From Isoetes taiwanensis (Eukaryota > Streptophyta > Lycopodiopsida > Isoetales > Isoetaceae): a DNA stretch of 64,000 nt. Under the pieces are notes generated by a model. That model was not told where the DNA came from, ran no database searches, and saw nothing but the letters and a program-made list of their open reading frames with translations. A program made the position numbers and the translations under genes. Shown here one piece after another: positions 1-12,203 of this stretch (its first letter is position 1; each line of letters opens with the position of its first letter). Location of the stretch: contig JAJEKV010000059.1 in assembly GCA_021234155.1 (NCBI GenBank), forward strand, positions 475,844 through 539,843, written 5' to 3'.

Positions 1-692
1 CTATCATGTTTTAAAGACTAAAAAGCATAAAACATTTAGCGTATTTGTTAGCCTAAAGAAGGAAAGGTAGATCATATTATTTGGGTAGTCATGATATTCC
101 AATGTGAAAACATCTTTTGTAAATGAAGCAACAAATTTATTATTTGGGGCAGTAGTGCCTTTTGTGTAAAACATATGACTTAAGTAGCACAACGTTTGGA
201 ATATATGCATGCACCAACTTATTACTACAAACATATCCACACAACACAAAGAAATTGGTCGATATTACAAAGCTCGCAATATTTATTAATATTTGATCTT
301 TCTTTGGAATGCTAGATTGAATGTAGTAAATTCATTGACAAACAATAATTAATGTAGATGTGCATGAAACTTAGTGTGCTTAAGCAAGGCTACTTAACAC
401 AAACATTGACCTCTTACAATATGAACGAATTAAGCAATAGCTGGTAAGTTCTTTGACGGGTTTTCTATAGTTAATGAGGCCCAAAGTTTTTGAGAGCCCA
501 TAGGCACAACTTAAACGTGGAGTAGAGTACGTGACAACTAATGATAACTTCTCTATAGATTTGCCTATTTATGACAAGGAGTTTGAACTGAATAGCTTTC
601 GTTCACACAAGCTCCCAACGTAGTCTGAACTGAACAGCTTTCGTTCACACAAGCTCCAACGTATACCCAGCAACGCTGGGCACCATTACTAG
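1..692 (+). mobile_element. Helitron, 3' terminal part (5' end outside window)
   Basis: The segment ends with the classic Helitron 3' signature: a hairpin GCCCAGC-AAC-GCTGGGC-like stem at about 666-682 (first base altered), a short spacer, then CTAG at 689-692 followed by host T. Two other copies of the flanking sequence lack the element and read ..cacta/tggtatatt.. (12579/12580 and 45728/45729), so the insertion lies exactly between A and T with no target duplication, as expected for Helitrons. No helicase or Rep reading frame is visible in the 692 bases present, so autonomy cannot be judged. Confidence 0.85.
585..661 (+). repeat. Two-unit direct repeat inside the Helitron 3' region
   Basis: Two near-identical units of about 36 bases (585-620 and 627-661) containing agctttcgttcacacaagct lie directly upstream of the Helitron terminal hairpin. 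Confidence 0.8.
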
Positions 693-2289
693 TGGTATAT
701 TAGCCTTTTAAATTACAATTCGTTTGGCATTACACAATCTTCCTCTAGAGGCATCTACATCTATGTCTCTTGTAACAAGCTCTTGTTTGAAGTTGATTCC
801 AAACTAGTGACACAATTTAAATGTATGTGGCCTATTAGTCTTACTTGCTGTAGTGCTTCAACAATTTATGTGCAGAAGAACAAGACAAGCACACTCATGT
901 GCCATGCGCATTGCAATTGTTGTTTTTCTAGGCAATCCTTTACTATCGATGTGTGTGCAACATGCTTTTCTTCTAGTGCGACTTTTTCATTTTAGTATAT
1001 CACAAATATTTTATTCAAATACAATGGTATTAGAAGTATGAAATATTAGGTAAAAACTATCTAAATATGGGTGGCCAAAATTTCTTCTACCAGACAAAAA
1101 CCTAATTATCTTGGCTAAATAATATTGTCCAACAAGATTCACCTAGGTTTCTACGACTATTTACAAGTCAGAAAATATGCAACATGAACATTTTCAGCAA
1201 CCTACATTTTGTCATGTTCAAACAAGATTTGTCTTTAATGGTAACCTTGTTAAACAATAAACAAAAATTTCCTAATTTGCGAGAGTCGCCTGGATCGTTT
1301 CTCTCAAGTTTCAACACTTTTAAGCTAAAATAATATATGGTATAACTTCATTACATATTATTTACACCTTTCATGTCATAACTTTACATTTTATCACTAC
1401 TACAATTTACAAATTCAAGGCTTTACATTTATCTAATGGTCAATCCATTTAATATTACTTAATTTATAGGGACAATTTAGAATATATTATCATGTAAGTA
1501 TAATTAAAATTATATCAATATGAAAAAAAGTTATTATGAATATCTTTCCCCTCGAACCAATCAATCATGGGTTTAATTACCCATTCGTTCGCATATGCAT
1601 AATTTAATCACGATGTCCACCATACTTTCTACACGAGGGTGAAAGACATCGCTTTGATTATATTGAAGGTTCAAATCTTTCTTACAAAAAAAAAATCCTT
1701 CAACAAAAAAAAAATCTTTCTTACAAGTTTAAGAAAAGATCACAAAATACTCCATGTATAATAAAGATAAGATAAGAAGATAAGTAAAGGAAGTAAAACT
1801 ATTATACTTTTATTGTAATGGTAAGTGTGGGTGGTTGAAAGTCAAGAGGTTAGAGGTCAAATCCCTTTCTTTACCTTGAACTATTTTATATTCTATATAA
1901 GGAATGAAACATAAAAACATTATTATGAGGCTCTTGATATGTTGATAAGGTCTCAGACCTATTTTTCAAGCAAACCTAGATTTTATTTTTTTTTCTTTTA
2001 AAATATGTTCATTCATTGAGACTACAAGATGAAGCATGCCAAATTTGTTGATGCCCTTCTGTCACCTTCATATATATTATCTACACAACAATTTGTTAGT
2101 TTAGTTTTGGATATCCTGTTAGATGAACCCTCTTCTCGCTCACATGCCAGTTAGAAAAGATTTGACAAATTTCATATGACTAGATATAGTTGAAGTGCAT
2201 GTCTTCTACATGTAGAGCATTGTGAGATTTACATGAACTCAGCAACGCTATTCAAGTTGTAGCATTTGGCTGATAAGGGATACTTTTTG
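693..2289. other. Non-coding part of the block, no gene seen
   Basis: AT-rich sequence present in copies A, B and C. The small open frames here are equally open in copy B only because the copies are almost identical. I see no domain, splice pattern or homology. Confidence 0.5.
1819..1865 (+). promoter_or_regulatory. tRNA-like A box and B box (possible SINE head)
   Basis: TGGTAAGTGTGGG (1819-1831) fits a pol III A box, and GAGGTCAAATCCC (1853-1865) fits a degenerate B box. The spacing is about what a tRNA gives. The same pair occurs at 26436-26482 and 46828-46874 in the other block copies, so this is one ancestral element copied three times. No acceptor-stem pairing was seen, so this is a tRNA-derived SINE relic at best. 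Confidence 0.35.
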
Positions 2290-3040
2290 TTAACACCTCT
2301 GCATTTGCCAACCATCCTTTTCATCCAAGAAGATCCATGATTGAGCTATAGTGTTGTACTACTAGTGCAATAAAATAGTTGTAGCCCATAGAGACAAATA
2401 GTAGCATCCTTATACAAGCCATCATGAGAACAAGTGCATAAAATTCTCCCAAAAGTGAGGGCATTGGGTGGCATGCCATGGGACTGCATATAGAAGAAAA
2501 GTTGAAGTGCACTTTTGTTATATCCATGTTCGGCATAACTTTGAAGTCATAGCATCCTAAGATGCACATCTCGCATTTGCATTTGATCACAAATTTGTTT
2601 AACTCGTGTGAGCCGACGATGTTTGGCATAGCCATAAATGATAGCATTCCATAAGACAACATTTCTTTGGGGAATTCTTTTAAAGTGGGTAAATCCTTCC
2701 TCTTGCAATCATTGCAGTCTATGAGATAAAAATCCTTTCAGGCATCTGATCAAATAGAACATGAGCCTCCATCAGGTCACCATGCTCAATGTATGCTACA
2801 ATCATGCATGCCCATGAAACTACATTTCTTATAGGCATTGGTTGAAACAACTTTGCAGCATCTTCTACCCTCTCTCTTTCTGCATAAATAGCAAGATTCT
2901 CATTTCAAAATACAACACATTCCTGCATTCCTTAAAAAACATGAATGGCCTCTTCAAGCTGCCCTTGTTTGGAATATGCACTAATCATAGTATTCCAAGT
3001 AACAATCGTTCAGTCTTGCATGTTTTTAGATGCATCTTTG
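2290..3040 (-). pseudogene. Pentatricopeptide repeat (PPR) protein pseudogene, copy A
   Basis: On the minus strand, frame-hopping translation gives typical plant PPR motifs: WNTMISAYSKQGQLEEA near 2955-3000, then ACMIVAYIEHGDLMEA with FDQMPER (about 2735-2830), then NVVLWNAIIYGYAK near 2630-2660 and SHGMPPNALTFGRIL near 2440-2490. PPR proteins bind organelle RNA one repeat per base in editing, splicing or stability. Here the motifs lie in different frames with stops between them, so the gene is dead. Weak similarity to a PPR C-terminal extension (RSLSEIQVIAK) continues near 3470-3500. The same lesions occur in copy B. Confidence 0.75.
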
Positions 3041-4303
3041 CAATATAAAAAGTCTATGAACTATAGAATTGTACAAATCCACAGTATTATGGAATTGATA
3101 AAGACCACCTAGGCATAGAGGCCATTCCCACTTACTAATTAGTGCATAGATGCAACTAGATCATCAATTTCTTTTAGGTGCATGCACATTTATTATGCAC
3201 AACCACCCAACATATTGAAAAATGTAGCAATGTCTACCTTTAACATCTTACATATCAAGTGTTAGAATCACAACTATTATTGATGGTATGTATTCTTCAC
3301 CCTTAACTCTACATGCAATAAGAACTATAAAATACCCAAAATGTGTCTTTGAGTTGTCATATTCTTTTTTATGCCAATAGTGCGCCATTTGATGCCATTG
3401 ACATAGACTGTTGAATTTAACTTTTGTCAGCTCTGCAACAAGAAAGACAAAGGAATGACCAGTTGCTTTGCAATGACCTGAATTTCTGACAAAGATCTAT
3501 CATCCTCAGTGATTTCATAGAGCTCTCCTTGCCAAAGTCCCACAGTTTCTTTAGTCCAAAAAATTGGATATTATGCATATACAAACGAACTCTATATAAA
3601 CATATAACATTGTAATATGAACGATAAATTGTGATCTGTGTAACTGGTTACTTTTCTGGTCTGAAGGGTGGATGGAGATTCAAGGTTTATTTAAATATGA
3701 TCCTAGCAACTCAGCAATATGAACATACTGGAGGTCTAGTGTCAAACTATCTGTTGCATTAAAATAAGCTTGTGAAAAGAGGTTGTTGCTTTTCTACACT
3801 GCCATATTTGTGCATGAATTCCAATAACTATACTGCTTATTTCGTGTTAATATTTCATAATTCTTTTGTATAGATCAAAGTCCTTGCATCTTAGGAGCTA
3901 ATGCTAACATGTGAGCCAGATTCGTTTGCAGTACTCCACAATTTTCCATCCAGTAACCCTTAGCTTGCTTAAGCTTATTTTCAAAATAATTACAAACTAT
4001 TGCCGCTATAGGAATATCTATGTATAAACAAAGAATGCTATCAATACATTAAAGTCCAAAGCAATGCAGGTGGAATGCATATCTATTCTTGCCTCAAACT
4101 CTCAATAACTTCTTCCATGTTTCAATATGAACTTTATACCCATGGTCTAAGAAGCAAAATAAACTTTTAAACTCCAGATCACTACATAAAGCAACAAATG
4201 TACAAAACACCTGTCTAGTATATCTTCATCTTCCTTTATAAACCTTACCGAAGGATCCCTCTCAATGACATAGTAGTTTTCTATCCCATTGATACTGATC
4301 AAG
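3041..4303. other. Degraded PPR tail and featureless AT-rich DNA
   Basis: Only the weak PPR E-domain-like trace at about 3360-3560 (minus strand) is recognisable. The rest shows no gene, repeat or signal and is collinear with 48060-49297. Confidence 0.4.
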
Positions 4304-6728
4304 AATAGAATAGAATAGAATAGAATAGAATATGATTTTATCGTCCACGGAGACCAACTGGCCTATGGGACCCAAGTACAAAGAGAGAGAGCAGCAGTCG
4401 TATTACTACCAGGATTAAAAAACCCCCGCCCCGAAGGGTTTTCGGGGGAAAAACCTTAGTAGCAATAAGGATGCTGACATACTGCACAGTTATATACATA
4501 ATCACAAGTACGGTGAGGTTAATGCCTGGATGGGGGGCATAACCGAGTCCACAGATCCATTACCTCAGGAGGTACGATCCCAACAAGCCTAACTGGAGGT
4601 CGTGGCTCAAGAGCTCATGCAAGGCCCGATGGGGCACAACTAACCGAAAGCATACCGAGCCGGGATATGCCCGCAGACGGACAGCCGGAGGGCGTGACTT
4701 TCATCCTCAATGGCGCCTCGCTGACAAAGACTCCATGGACTCGGCCCTCACGCTGCTCCCGAATCCATCTCCCCGCCTCACGCGGAGGTGGTGTGCACCT
4801 GCGCGAATGGAAGCAATCACCCCGCTTTTTCATGGGTAGATGGGTGCGCGGTAGTGGTGTGGGCCCCTCGTGAGCATGGGATTAACCGCCGGTCGATAAT
4901 TTGCCACCTTGACATGTGACGGGGCCTCTCAGATCCCAAAGCTTGGCCATGAAGCAAGCATCCAAGTATGCTTCAAGGCAGCGCTGCGTTCCTTCGGTGT
5001 ATGCACCGATCCACACCGTATGTGCCCGCACATTCCATAGCGGAGAACCACCGGGCTTGCTTGTCTTTCCAAAGAAGCTTTGAGTCGCCATGGGCCCATC
5101 GCCAACGCCAAAGCAAGGTTGGGCAGCCGGGCTTCATCCATAGCCACCACCTTCCGGAAGTAAATAATGTGACGTCCAGTAGCACCCTCAGAATGGAAGG
5201 AAGCCCTGTCTCTTGGAGCAAGATCCGATATGGGACCGTGGATTTCACTCCCTGCGGGCCAAGAAAGCTCAGACCGCTTCTAGATCGTTCCAAGTGGTGA
5301 GGGATATCACCGCCCCCACACTTCTGCCCCATAGAGGAGGACGGTTCAACCAAGGCCCCGAACAAGTGCGCTGGTGACCCCATGCATACAGCTACGCCTT
5401 GTGATTTGTTGTTTTGCATTGCATCTGTGGCTTTCCGACTGGGTGACCGTAGTAACTTTCTTTGGATGCATCCCAAGGTGTGGTAGTAGAAAACTCAATG
5501 CCCAAATACTTATAAGATCGAGCCACCTCCACTACCTGCCTTTGGTAAGTGAATGAGGGAAGACGTGGGTGCCGAGATGATGGGACCAAGACACCCTTGT
5601 CTTGGCCAAGTTAACTCTCATGTCGAGAAATTGGCGAAAAGTGTCCAAAGCATCCGGTGGCGTTGCATGTCCTCAGGGGGTATATGCAAGCGAGGCCAAC
5701 ATCATCAGCATATATGAGTTGCCGGATTATATGGTGCATCAATTGAGCCTCCCCCTCCCACCTTTCGCCTAGCCATTCTTCTAGCTGGTCAATGTACAAG
5801 CCGGAAGAGCTGCGGGGATAGAGGGCAGCCTTGGTGCACCCCAATGCTACTAACAACGGGCTCCCACAAGTGTGAGACGACCGGGAGCAAGCCTCAGATA
5901 GTCTGCGGATATAGCATTCTGCGCAAGTCGACGGGGTCCCTAGTCGTCTCAATCGTCCCACAACTTATCCCGAGCCTTTCGTGGTCAAAAGCCTTTGCGA
6001 AATCCACAAAGCAACAAGATGCATTCTCAAGGCCGATTCCGGCTATCCTCTATGAGTGTTCGCAGAGTGAAGATATGGTCAATAGTAGAATGCCGGGCGG
6101 AAGCTTCGCTGCACAAGGCGAGCCCCGAGACTTCTCCATCCTCGCCCAAAGTGTCAATCGCCAGCTCAAGAATCCCAAAGCAACTTGGCAAAGACAGAAG
6201 CCCACCATAATGGTAACGATAGTTGGTGGGCTCGTGGGGTCCCCCGCTTTGTATATGGGCACAACTCTACTAGTAGTCCAAAGTCGGGGGGAAGCCTTCT
6301 TGCAATGCCCCGTTGAAGAGTCTTTGTGGAGAACCGGCACCATTGGGGGCCCGCCCACTTGAGCTCTTCCGCGCAAACCATCCAAATCTGGCCGCCTTCC
6401 CGTTAGCGAGGCGTTGCAGGGCCCATTATGACATCCCCTTCAAGTAATGACCGATGCTAGGCCTGTCATGGAGGGTATGCGGTGCCCGGCTTCCCATTGG
6501 GTCATCACACCGCCGCAAGTATCTCACCCATTGTTAGGGGTAATATTTCCCGTGGGCGTGTAAGTGGGCTTACTCAAGACCTTTCTCCAGAAAACCCTAG
6601 GGTGGCGGTCTAGAAGACCAAACATCTGTTGCTGGGGCTCTGCAAAGTACCTGGCTTTCTTGGTCTTGAGGAAGGAGCGGTATTGACAGACGGCCTGCGG
6701 GCGAATGGTGGGGTCCAGCACTTGGCGG
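4304..6728 (-). mobile_element. LINE-B non-LTR retrotransposon, 5'-truncated and decayed
   Basis: The element lies on the minus strand and ends at its 3' side in an (AATAG)n pentamer tail (4304-4332), as in the related copies at 8425 and 18108. Reverse transcriptase pieces are visible in several frames: SRVVPIYKAGDP (fingers) near 6240-6270, GLYIDQLEEW (motif B region) near 5780, LIYADDVGLA (catalytic YADD motif) near 5700, and a YKYLGIEF thumb motif near 5510. The frames are broken throughout. Copy B has the empty site (gatcaag/agcacc at 49297/49298), so the insert is 2425 bp and younger than the duplication. The target duplication is at most 2 bp (AG). The local GC content is higher than in the surroundings. 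Confidence 0.85.
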
Positions 6729-8424
6729 AGCACCTTGATAACTAAACAAATAAAATATAAGAACATTAGAAGTATAGGTTGGGCTCAGTTTTAGACCCCT
6801 TCATCTTGGGAAGCTTTGTTTTGTCCCTTCCAATAAATGTGCATTGGGTGGTCCAAACTAACGAGGAAGGAAGGAATAGAATAAAGAAAGGATAGAGAAC
6901 AAGGCGTAAAACAATAGCCTAAGGAGACCCAGTTATGCAATGCTCTAGTTAAGTGCCCAATCAGGTGTTAGCTAGTTAAAGGCCCTACTTAAATGCACTA
7001 ATTTCCTAGCGTGGAAATGCTCTGGTTAAATGCATAAGTACAATAGTAACATGTATAAAGCCCATTGCTCTAGACATTGAAGAGTGCAGATGCCATTGCT
7101 ATTATCAGCAACAAAGCTATCTCGGCAGAATATTACATCCAAGAAGAAGCTTTGCTATGGTTCAGAACAAAGGCATAGCTGCTTCTAGGCAGAAGGCATC
7201 TAACAAAGAAAATTGACCTGCTGCATGAAAGGGTTAGAGAAATGAATAATGAAACTAGGCATGCATCATGCCAAATTGTGTTAGCATTCCCAAAGTATTT
7301 CTCTAAAACTCATTTCGAAGCAACAATTACCTTCTGGCATTAAACTTTATAAACCTTGGCAAACGTTCATGAGGCAACAGAAAAGAAAAAACATCAAAGT
7401 TAGTTCTTTATGGAGTACAAAAGCAAAGCTACAAAAGAGGCTTCCTTCCTCTGCACATGAGCGTTTTCCATAACCACTAGAAACGTGTGCCCGGCGATGC
7501 CGGGCATTAGTCATGGACGCATGGAATGATTTTTTAGAAATATATGTATGAGGTGCAATAGACATGGATAGATATCGTGCAAATCTTACCTTGAAATTGT
7601 AAACAGAGTACGAAGTAACTTCTATAAAACTTGTTTAATATGGGGCATTAGTCTTGTGAGATTTGAGTTTCAGATTTTTGCAGGCGCAATAGAGTGTTAT
7701 AAATAGAATGATCTCTGTGAATGGATGAAATGTTAGGAGGTGAAGAGTGGGTGCTCGACACTATTGTTTGGAACATATAGAATATATAGCTTAATTGAAG
7801 TCTATAGATGGAACAAAGTGCGTAATGTAAAGAATAGTCACGACAATAGTAGTTAAAGTGTATGAAAAACGTTTTAAAGCATAGTTTAAGTGGATTCATA
7901 TTTAGATAAGTTGTTGAATGTTTCTTATGGATTGGAATGGTAATATTATATAAGTTGTTGCAAATGTAGATGTGTAAGTGTAGTCTGGGTGATGAAGACG
8001 TACGATTTAGAGGTTGTTGAAGGATATCATGTCTAGGTGTGAATGTATGTATTTGGAATAATGTTACTACAGATATAGGTTGTTGATGGCGTATGATATA
8101 GAGGTTGCTTAAGAATATGATGTATATATGTGAATGTATGAAACATATGTGTTATTCATGTTCTACATAATCATATGAGCATTTATTATTAATTAATTTC
8201 AAACTAAACATGAATAGGTTGAAATAATAACAGAACATCCATCTATCTTGTTTTGCAATGTCATTCTGAAATAGCCTTCTGTCAACAAATTAGACAACCC
8301 ATTGTAATGAGTTCAAACAATTCAAGCTCCGAGCCATTATCAAGATACATATTCTTTCAAATAATTTTTCTACATGTATATTTTGGCCTACACGTGTTTG
8401 CAAAATTTTACCAACCAGTCCTTT
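6729..8424. other. Block interior, no gene recognised
   Basis: Collinear with copy B apart from the MITE site (between 7090 and 7091) and a replaced segment at 7820-7960. Short plus-strand stretches near 7084-7190 and 7200-7345 read openly (for example IDLLHERVREMNNETRH) and could be old exon pieces. I recognise no family and they are interrupted by a stop. Confidence 0.3.
7489..7505 (+). other. GC-rich perfect hairpin, degenerate Helitron-end-like
   Basis: GCCCGGC-GAT-GCCGGGC forms a 7-bp perfect stem, followed by ATTAGT. It resembles a plant Helitron 3' hairpin, but the spacer is too short and the terminal C of CTAG is replaced. Copy B (50613-50629) has one stem mismatch. Confidence 0.35.
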
Positions 8425-8590
8425 AAATAGAATAGAATAGAATAGAATAGAATAGAATAGAATAGAATAGTTTTTTTTAACGTCCACGGAGACCAATAGG
8501 CCATGGGACCCATACAATGGGCTAGTACAATCATTACTACTAGGATTAAAAAACCCCTGCCTCGAAAGGTTTTCAAGGGAAAAACCTAAA
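8425..8590 (-). mobile_element. LINE-B 3' end fragment with (AATAG)n tail, copy A
   Basis: The last ~120 bases of LINE-B (from ggtttttccc to the gtccacggagaccaa tail) are preceded on the plus strand by nine AATAG units. Copy B carries the same truncated insert with four units, so the insertion predates the duplication while the tail length changed afterwards. Confidence 0.8.
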
Positions 8591-9380
8591 GCAAGACTAA
8601 GAGTACAGAGTAGACTAACTTGTTGTAATCAAGCTAGTAAATAATACCACGCTTCGCCCTGAAGACTTGAAGATTCAGGCATAGGATGATACCAACATTA
8701 AGATTGCATCTTGTTAGATATCTTGCTTACGTGAAGGCATATCAACATTAAGATATATCTTGCTTATGTGAAAACACAGCCAATGATTGCTGGCCCGTAA
8801 AGTTGATGCCATCTAGTAAACATCTATAATCTATGTCATTTTTCACTTGTAGAAGGTAGCATTAAAACTGAATAGAAGTTCAACATGAAAATTTTTACAA
8901 CATTATACAACAAAAGCAAACAATAGAACTTGAACATGAATTTTTCCTTCCCACAAGTTAAACATTGTTATGCTCATAAATCAAATGAATGTGTGAAACT
9001 GTTGAACATGAAAAACAAAACAACATTGCTGCCACCGTGATAAGAAATGAAGATACTGTATTAAAGAGCCTAGTCAAAGGTGTTGTGCGGTGCCAACTGT
9101 CTATGTCTATTTGTATTTATCAATTTAATAATATGACAATCTGTATTTATCAATTTAACGATATGACAATAGTAAGGAGATGTGTCATGCAAACCTGCAT
9201 GAGTATACCTAGTCGCAGGGACATGGACCTTGCTTGGCAAATGCTTCAGAAAATTCAAGAGATGGATATTCTTCTTTACCAGCTTATCAGGATGAAAATT
9301 GGACACTCAAAAGAAGACTGCTGTAGTCTCAAGAACCAGATATTCAGAAGATCCATGACGGAAATGTTGCAGGCAGCCAA
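8591..9380. other. Sequence upstream of LINE-A ORF1; LINE 5' region or host
   Basis: A plus-strand open frame (8989-9519) covers this stretch, including a 30-base unit repeated twice at about 9108-9170. The translation (for example MLQAAKCLVEELEDLG) is protein-like, but I cannot tell whether it belongs to LINE-A or to host sequence. The frame runs into ORF1 out of phase. Confidence 0.3.
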
Positions 9381-10323
9381 ATGTTTAGTAGAAGAACTCG
9401 AAGATCTTGGATGGAAATCCGCTTGGTCAAAATTTGGGAGGAAGCCGATGATCATGTTATCGAAAATTTTCAGAAGGGTTTCAAAAATAGACTTCCCTCT
9501 TTCGCCGCTGAGACCCTGAAGGAAGTGGAGATGGATTATAAAACCTACCAACTCCCGCTCGAGACACCAACCAAATACAAAATTGTTGACAGTAATGGCT
9601 ATTTTCACCCAACCGACTGTGCTAACGGTGACTGCCAAAACTGTACCAGCATCACAGAGCAAAATATGGATAAGAACAAGACAAAGGTTTCCAAGCAGAC
9701 TCTGAAATCCTCGGTTCTGATCATGGGAAAATACGACAAAATCAATGGTAACTCTTATAAGAATGCTTTGCTTAACTCTTTGAATTCGGATGAAGTTGCC
9801 TATGACTCTATTGAAAATGGAACTGACAGTAATGATGTAGAGGGCTTCCTTGATCTCAGTGATATAATACATAATTTTGCTAATATTAGAAATATTAATC
9901 ATGGGATTCTTGTTCACTTCCCTCAAAATTGTCCTCCCTTAAGTACTGTGAAATACTGGGTGACCAAATCTCTATTGGTTCCTATCCTCTCCATCCTTAA
10001 ATTGGATAATAAAACCTTCCAGATCATCTGTAGAGAGGAAAGAAGTGTTCCCATGATCTTAACCAAAAAGATCTCCTTCATTTCGGGATATCCTGTGTAC
10101 ATCATGAAATGGGACCCTTTTTATATTCCAGGAGATTTCTCCACGATTTCTACTACCACCTGGATCTCCTGCTTGAACCTGCCTATGGGCTGTTGGACAA
10201 TTTCTCATCTTAAAGCCATAGCCTGTAGTTTAGGTGAGATTATCCAAATCTCCATACCTCAAACTAACTTCCCATCTGTCTGTATCCAAAAGAAAATTTA
10301 TTCTAAGGATTGCATTCCTTGTA
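9381..10323 (+). pseudogene. LINE-A ORF1 (DUF4283-type RNA-binding protein), copy A, truncated by LINE-C
   Basis: This 314-codon frame is the N-terminal part of a plant L1-type ORF1, the nucleic-acid chaperone that binds LINE RNA. The C-terminal half has the DUF4283 pattern: SFISGYPVYIMKWDPF near residues 230-250, then TTTWISCLNLPMGCW and HLKAIACSLGEII. It runs into the (TGAAA)n tail of LINE-C after the codons for IPC. The rest of ORF1 and all of ORF2 are missing from copy A. In copy B the same ORF1 continues beyond the LINE-C insert, which shows what was lost. Copy A keeps a longer intact frame than copy B, which has lost one T near 52890. Confidence 0.8.
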
Positions 10324-11513
10324 ATGAAATGAAATGAAATGAAATGAAATTGTATTCACTATCTCGTATAGACCCTGCGGTCTAGGAGACGAAATATTTA
10401 CAGTCATAGGAACATTCCAAATTTGAGTTATCAGAAATCTAGTCTTTCTAAGTGCGCTTCTCGCACACATAATAAATCACGAAGAAATGCTGCTAGTTTT
10501 GCAGAGGGCATTTGCAACACTGTGTGAACACTACTTAGATCGGCCTCATGAAGATGATATCGTGCTCTTACTGCTTCGTATGCAGGACAAACAATAAGAA
10601 AATGGTATTCATCTTCAACATCTGTGGAACCACATACAGGACATGCCCGTAATGCTCTTTGGACTTTTTGCCAACGCCCACACTCGATCTGCAGGTGATG
10701 GGAGCTAACCCTCATCCTACAAATACGATGTCTAGCAGCGAGTGGCAAAGGATCCAGAAGATACTGCTGTGCTGTATAAATAATCATAGGGTTAACATCC
10801 TTCCTGTACATATCCATTTTACCCTGTGCATTTGCCTATATCTTATCAATGACCTTTGTTCTCACTAGATCGCGTATAGCTTCTGGTTGTATTGGTAGAT
10901 CAATTATATCTATATTCCATCGTGCCAACCATTTCCTTCCCTCATGAAACCACCCCTCCTCCTCCTGTGACTCATACATAGCCCGAACTGGTAACCTTTC
11001 CTGTGGTAATTTTTTAATTCTGCTAATGTAGAGAAGAAACAGATAGATTGCTTCTCCCTCTAGTGGTAACATGCCCGTCTCTGCCAGCATCATGGAGTAT
11101 GGGGTTTGTATCTTTACCCCTAATTCACCTATCAAGAAACGTTTCTGTATTGTCTCAATGTCCTTCCATTTCTTCCTGGCTAACCCTGGCCCCCACACTT
11201 GGCAACCGTAAAGAATAACTGGTTGCACGAGTGCCCTATACAAATGTAATCTCATGGTCCACTCTAATATGTGATTTTTTTGGCACTTCGCTTGCATGGC
11301 AAATAAAGCCTTTCTTCCACCATTCACCCTTTTGTCAACTGCCAAATTCCACTTGTAATCATCTGTTAATTCCAGACCCAAATACTTATAGCTATTTACA
11401 TGTTCTATTTCCTGCCCTTTAAAGTAGCACACATATTTCTGTCTTGTTCCAAATGTCATGACCTTCGTTTTTTCCAAATTTACTGTCATACCTGTCGATT
11501 CGCAAAATGCATC
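10324..11513 (-). mobile_element. LINE-C non-LTR retrotransposon, 3' part, copy A
   Basis: Minus strand, nested inside LINE-A ORF1. The 3' tail is (ATTTC)n on its own strand, with five units here and three in copy B. Two frames are seen: 10836-11489 encodes the RT thumb and connection (KYLGLELTDDYKW, YRALVQPVILYGCQVWG), and 10431-10817 encodes a zinc-knuckle zf-RVT tail (CPVCGSTDVEDEYHFLIVCP). At 11513 the homology to copy B stops inside the RT gene, so about 1.3 kb of LINE-C and the remaining LINE-A were deleted or never copied here. Confidence 0.85.
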
Positions 11514-12203
11514 TTAACCCTAGAATCTGCTGAGGGATGATCAGGACAGAATTCGAGCAAAGGAAGGTGAGTCTTGATATTATAGAATCGCAACAAATGC
11601 ACCAACAATAATAGACCTAAGCTCTATGACCAAACAACTCGATAAGACTTGGAAGAAAGCAAAGCATCGTAACCGACCCATGTGACAACCTAAAATAATA
11701 GGAATGACAGTGTAGAAAAAAGGACTGTCCAACTGAGAACTACAAATGGAACATCTAGGCTATGCTTACTTCATGAAAATAGGAGAGCAAGGCACAAGAT
11801 GCTCCCTGATCCACGCTCACCCGAGCCTGTGGATGGCACTGCAAGAAGAAACATATCATGCTACCTATACTTGCAGGGTCAGCTTTTTTATGTAGATGGG
11901 CACCAGAGAGTGTTGAGGACTATGGCAGGGAAACAAATCATGTCTTTCCAACATATGGCTATGCTAGAATGTATGGTGGTGTTTTTGTTGATTCTTTTGT
12001 CAAATAGATGACGGTTTGATCTCTTACAAATGCGGGGCTTCGAGCCTCACTTCCTTCAGTAACAAAGATGGCAGAAATTGAAGGGCTCGATGCACATAAG
12101 CGCGCAGTCACCTTGCGTCTTGAGATGCGATGATCTGATGGTATTGATAACAATTTTGATGGATACAGATTTTCTTACTTGCATCATAGGGAGTGGTAAA
12201 GTA
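11514..12203. other. Unique sequence, no gene recognised
   Basis: This stretch lies between the truncated LINE-C and the X repeat. A 70-codon plus frame (11799-12011) and a short reading near 12050-12130 are the only open stretches. Neither resembles a family I know. Confidence 0.3.

Larger units (their letters stand above)
693..11513. repeat. Large duplicated block, copy A
   Basis: This block is nearly base-for-base the same as 45729-54480. Collinearity runs from the Helitron junction (693 pairs with 45729) to about 11513, where LINE-C is cut off and unrelated sequence follows. Differences are few substitutions, microsatellite length changes and whole insertions: LINE-B at 4304-6728 is present only here, and a MITE is present only in copy B. 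About 140 bases at 7820-7960 are replaced in copy B by a short (AATAG)n run. The LINE-C nested in LINE-A is shared, so both LINE insertions predate the duplication. Confidence 0.9.

Noticed and set aside
783..995. Conserved small protein (also at 45819-46034)
   Set aside because: The two copies are identical because the whole block is duplicated. No conservation beyond that can be claimed, and the frame has no family features.
4615..6385. Several overlapping frames of 70-170 codons on both strands
   Set aside because: Broken and antisense readings of LINE-B. The higher GC content of the element leaves more open frames by chance.
7489..7520. A third Helitron 3' end
   Set aside because: Hairpin present, but the spacer is about 3 bases and the end reads TTAG, not CTAG. 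No empty site supports an insertion.
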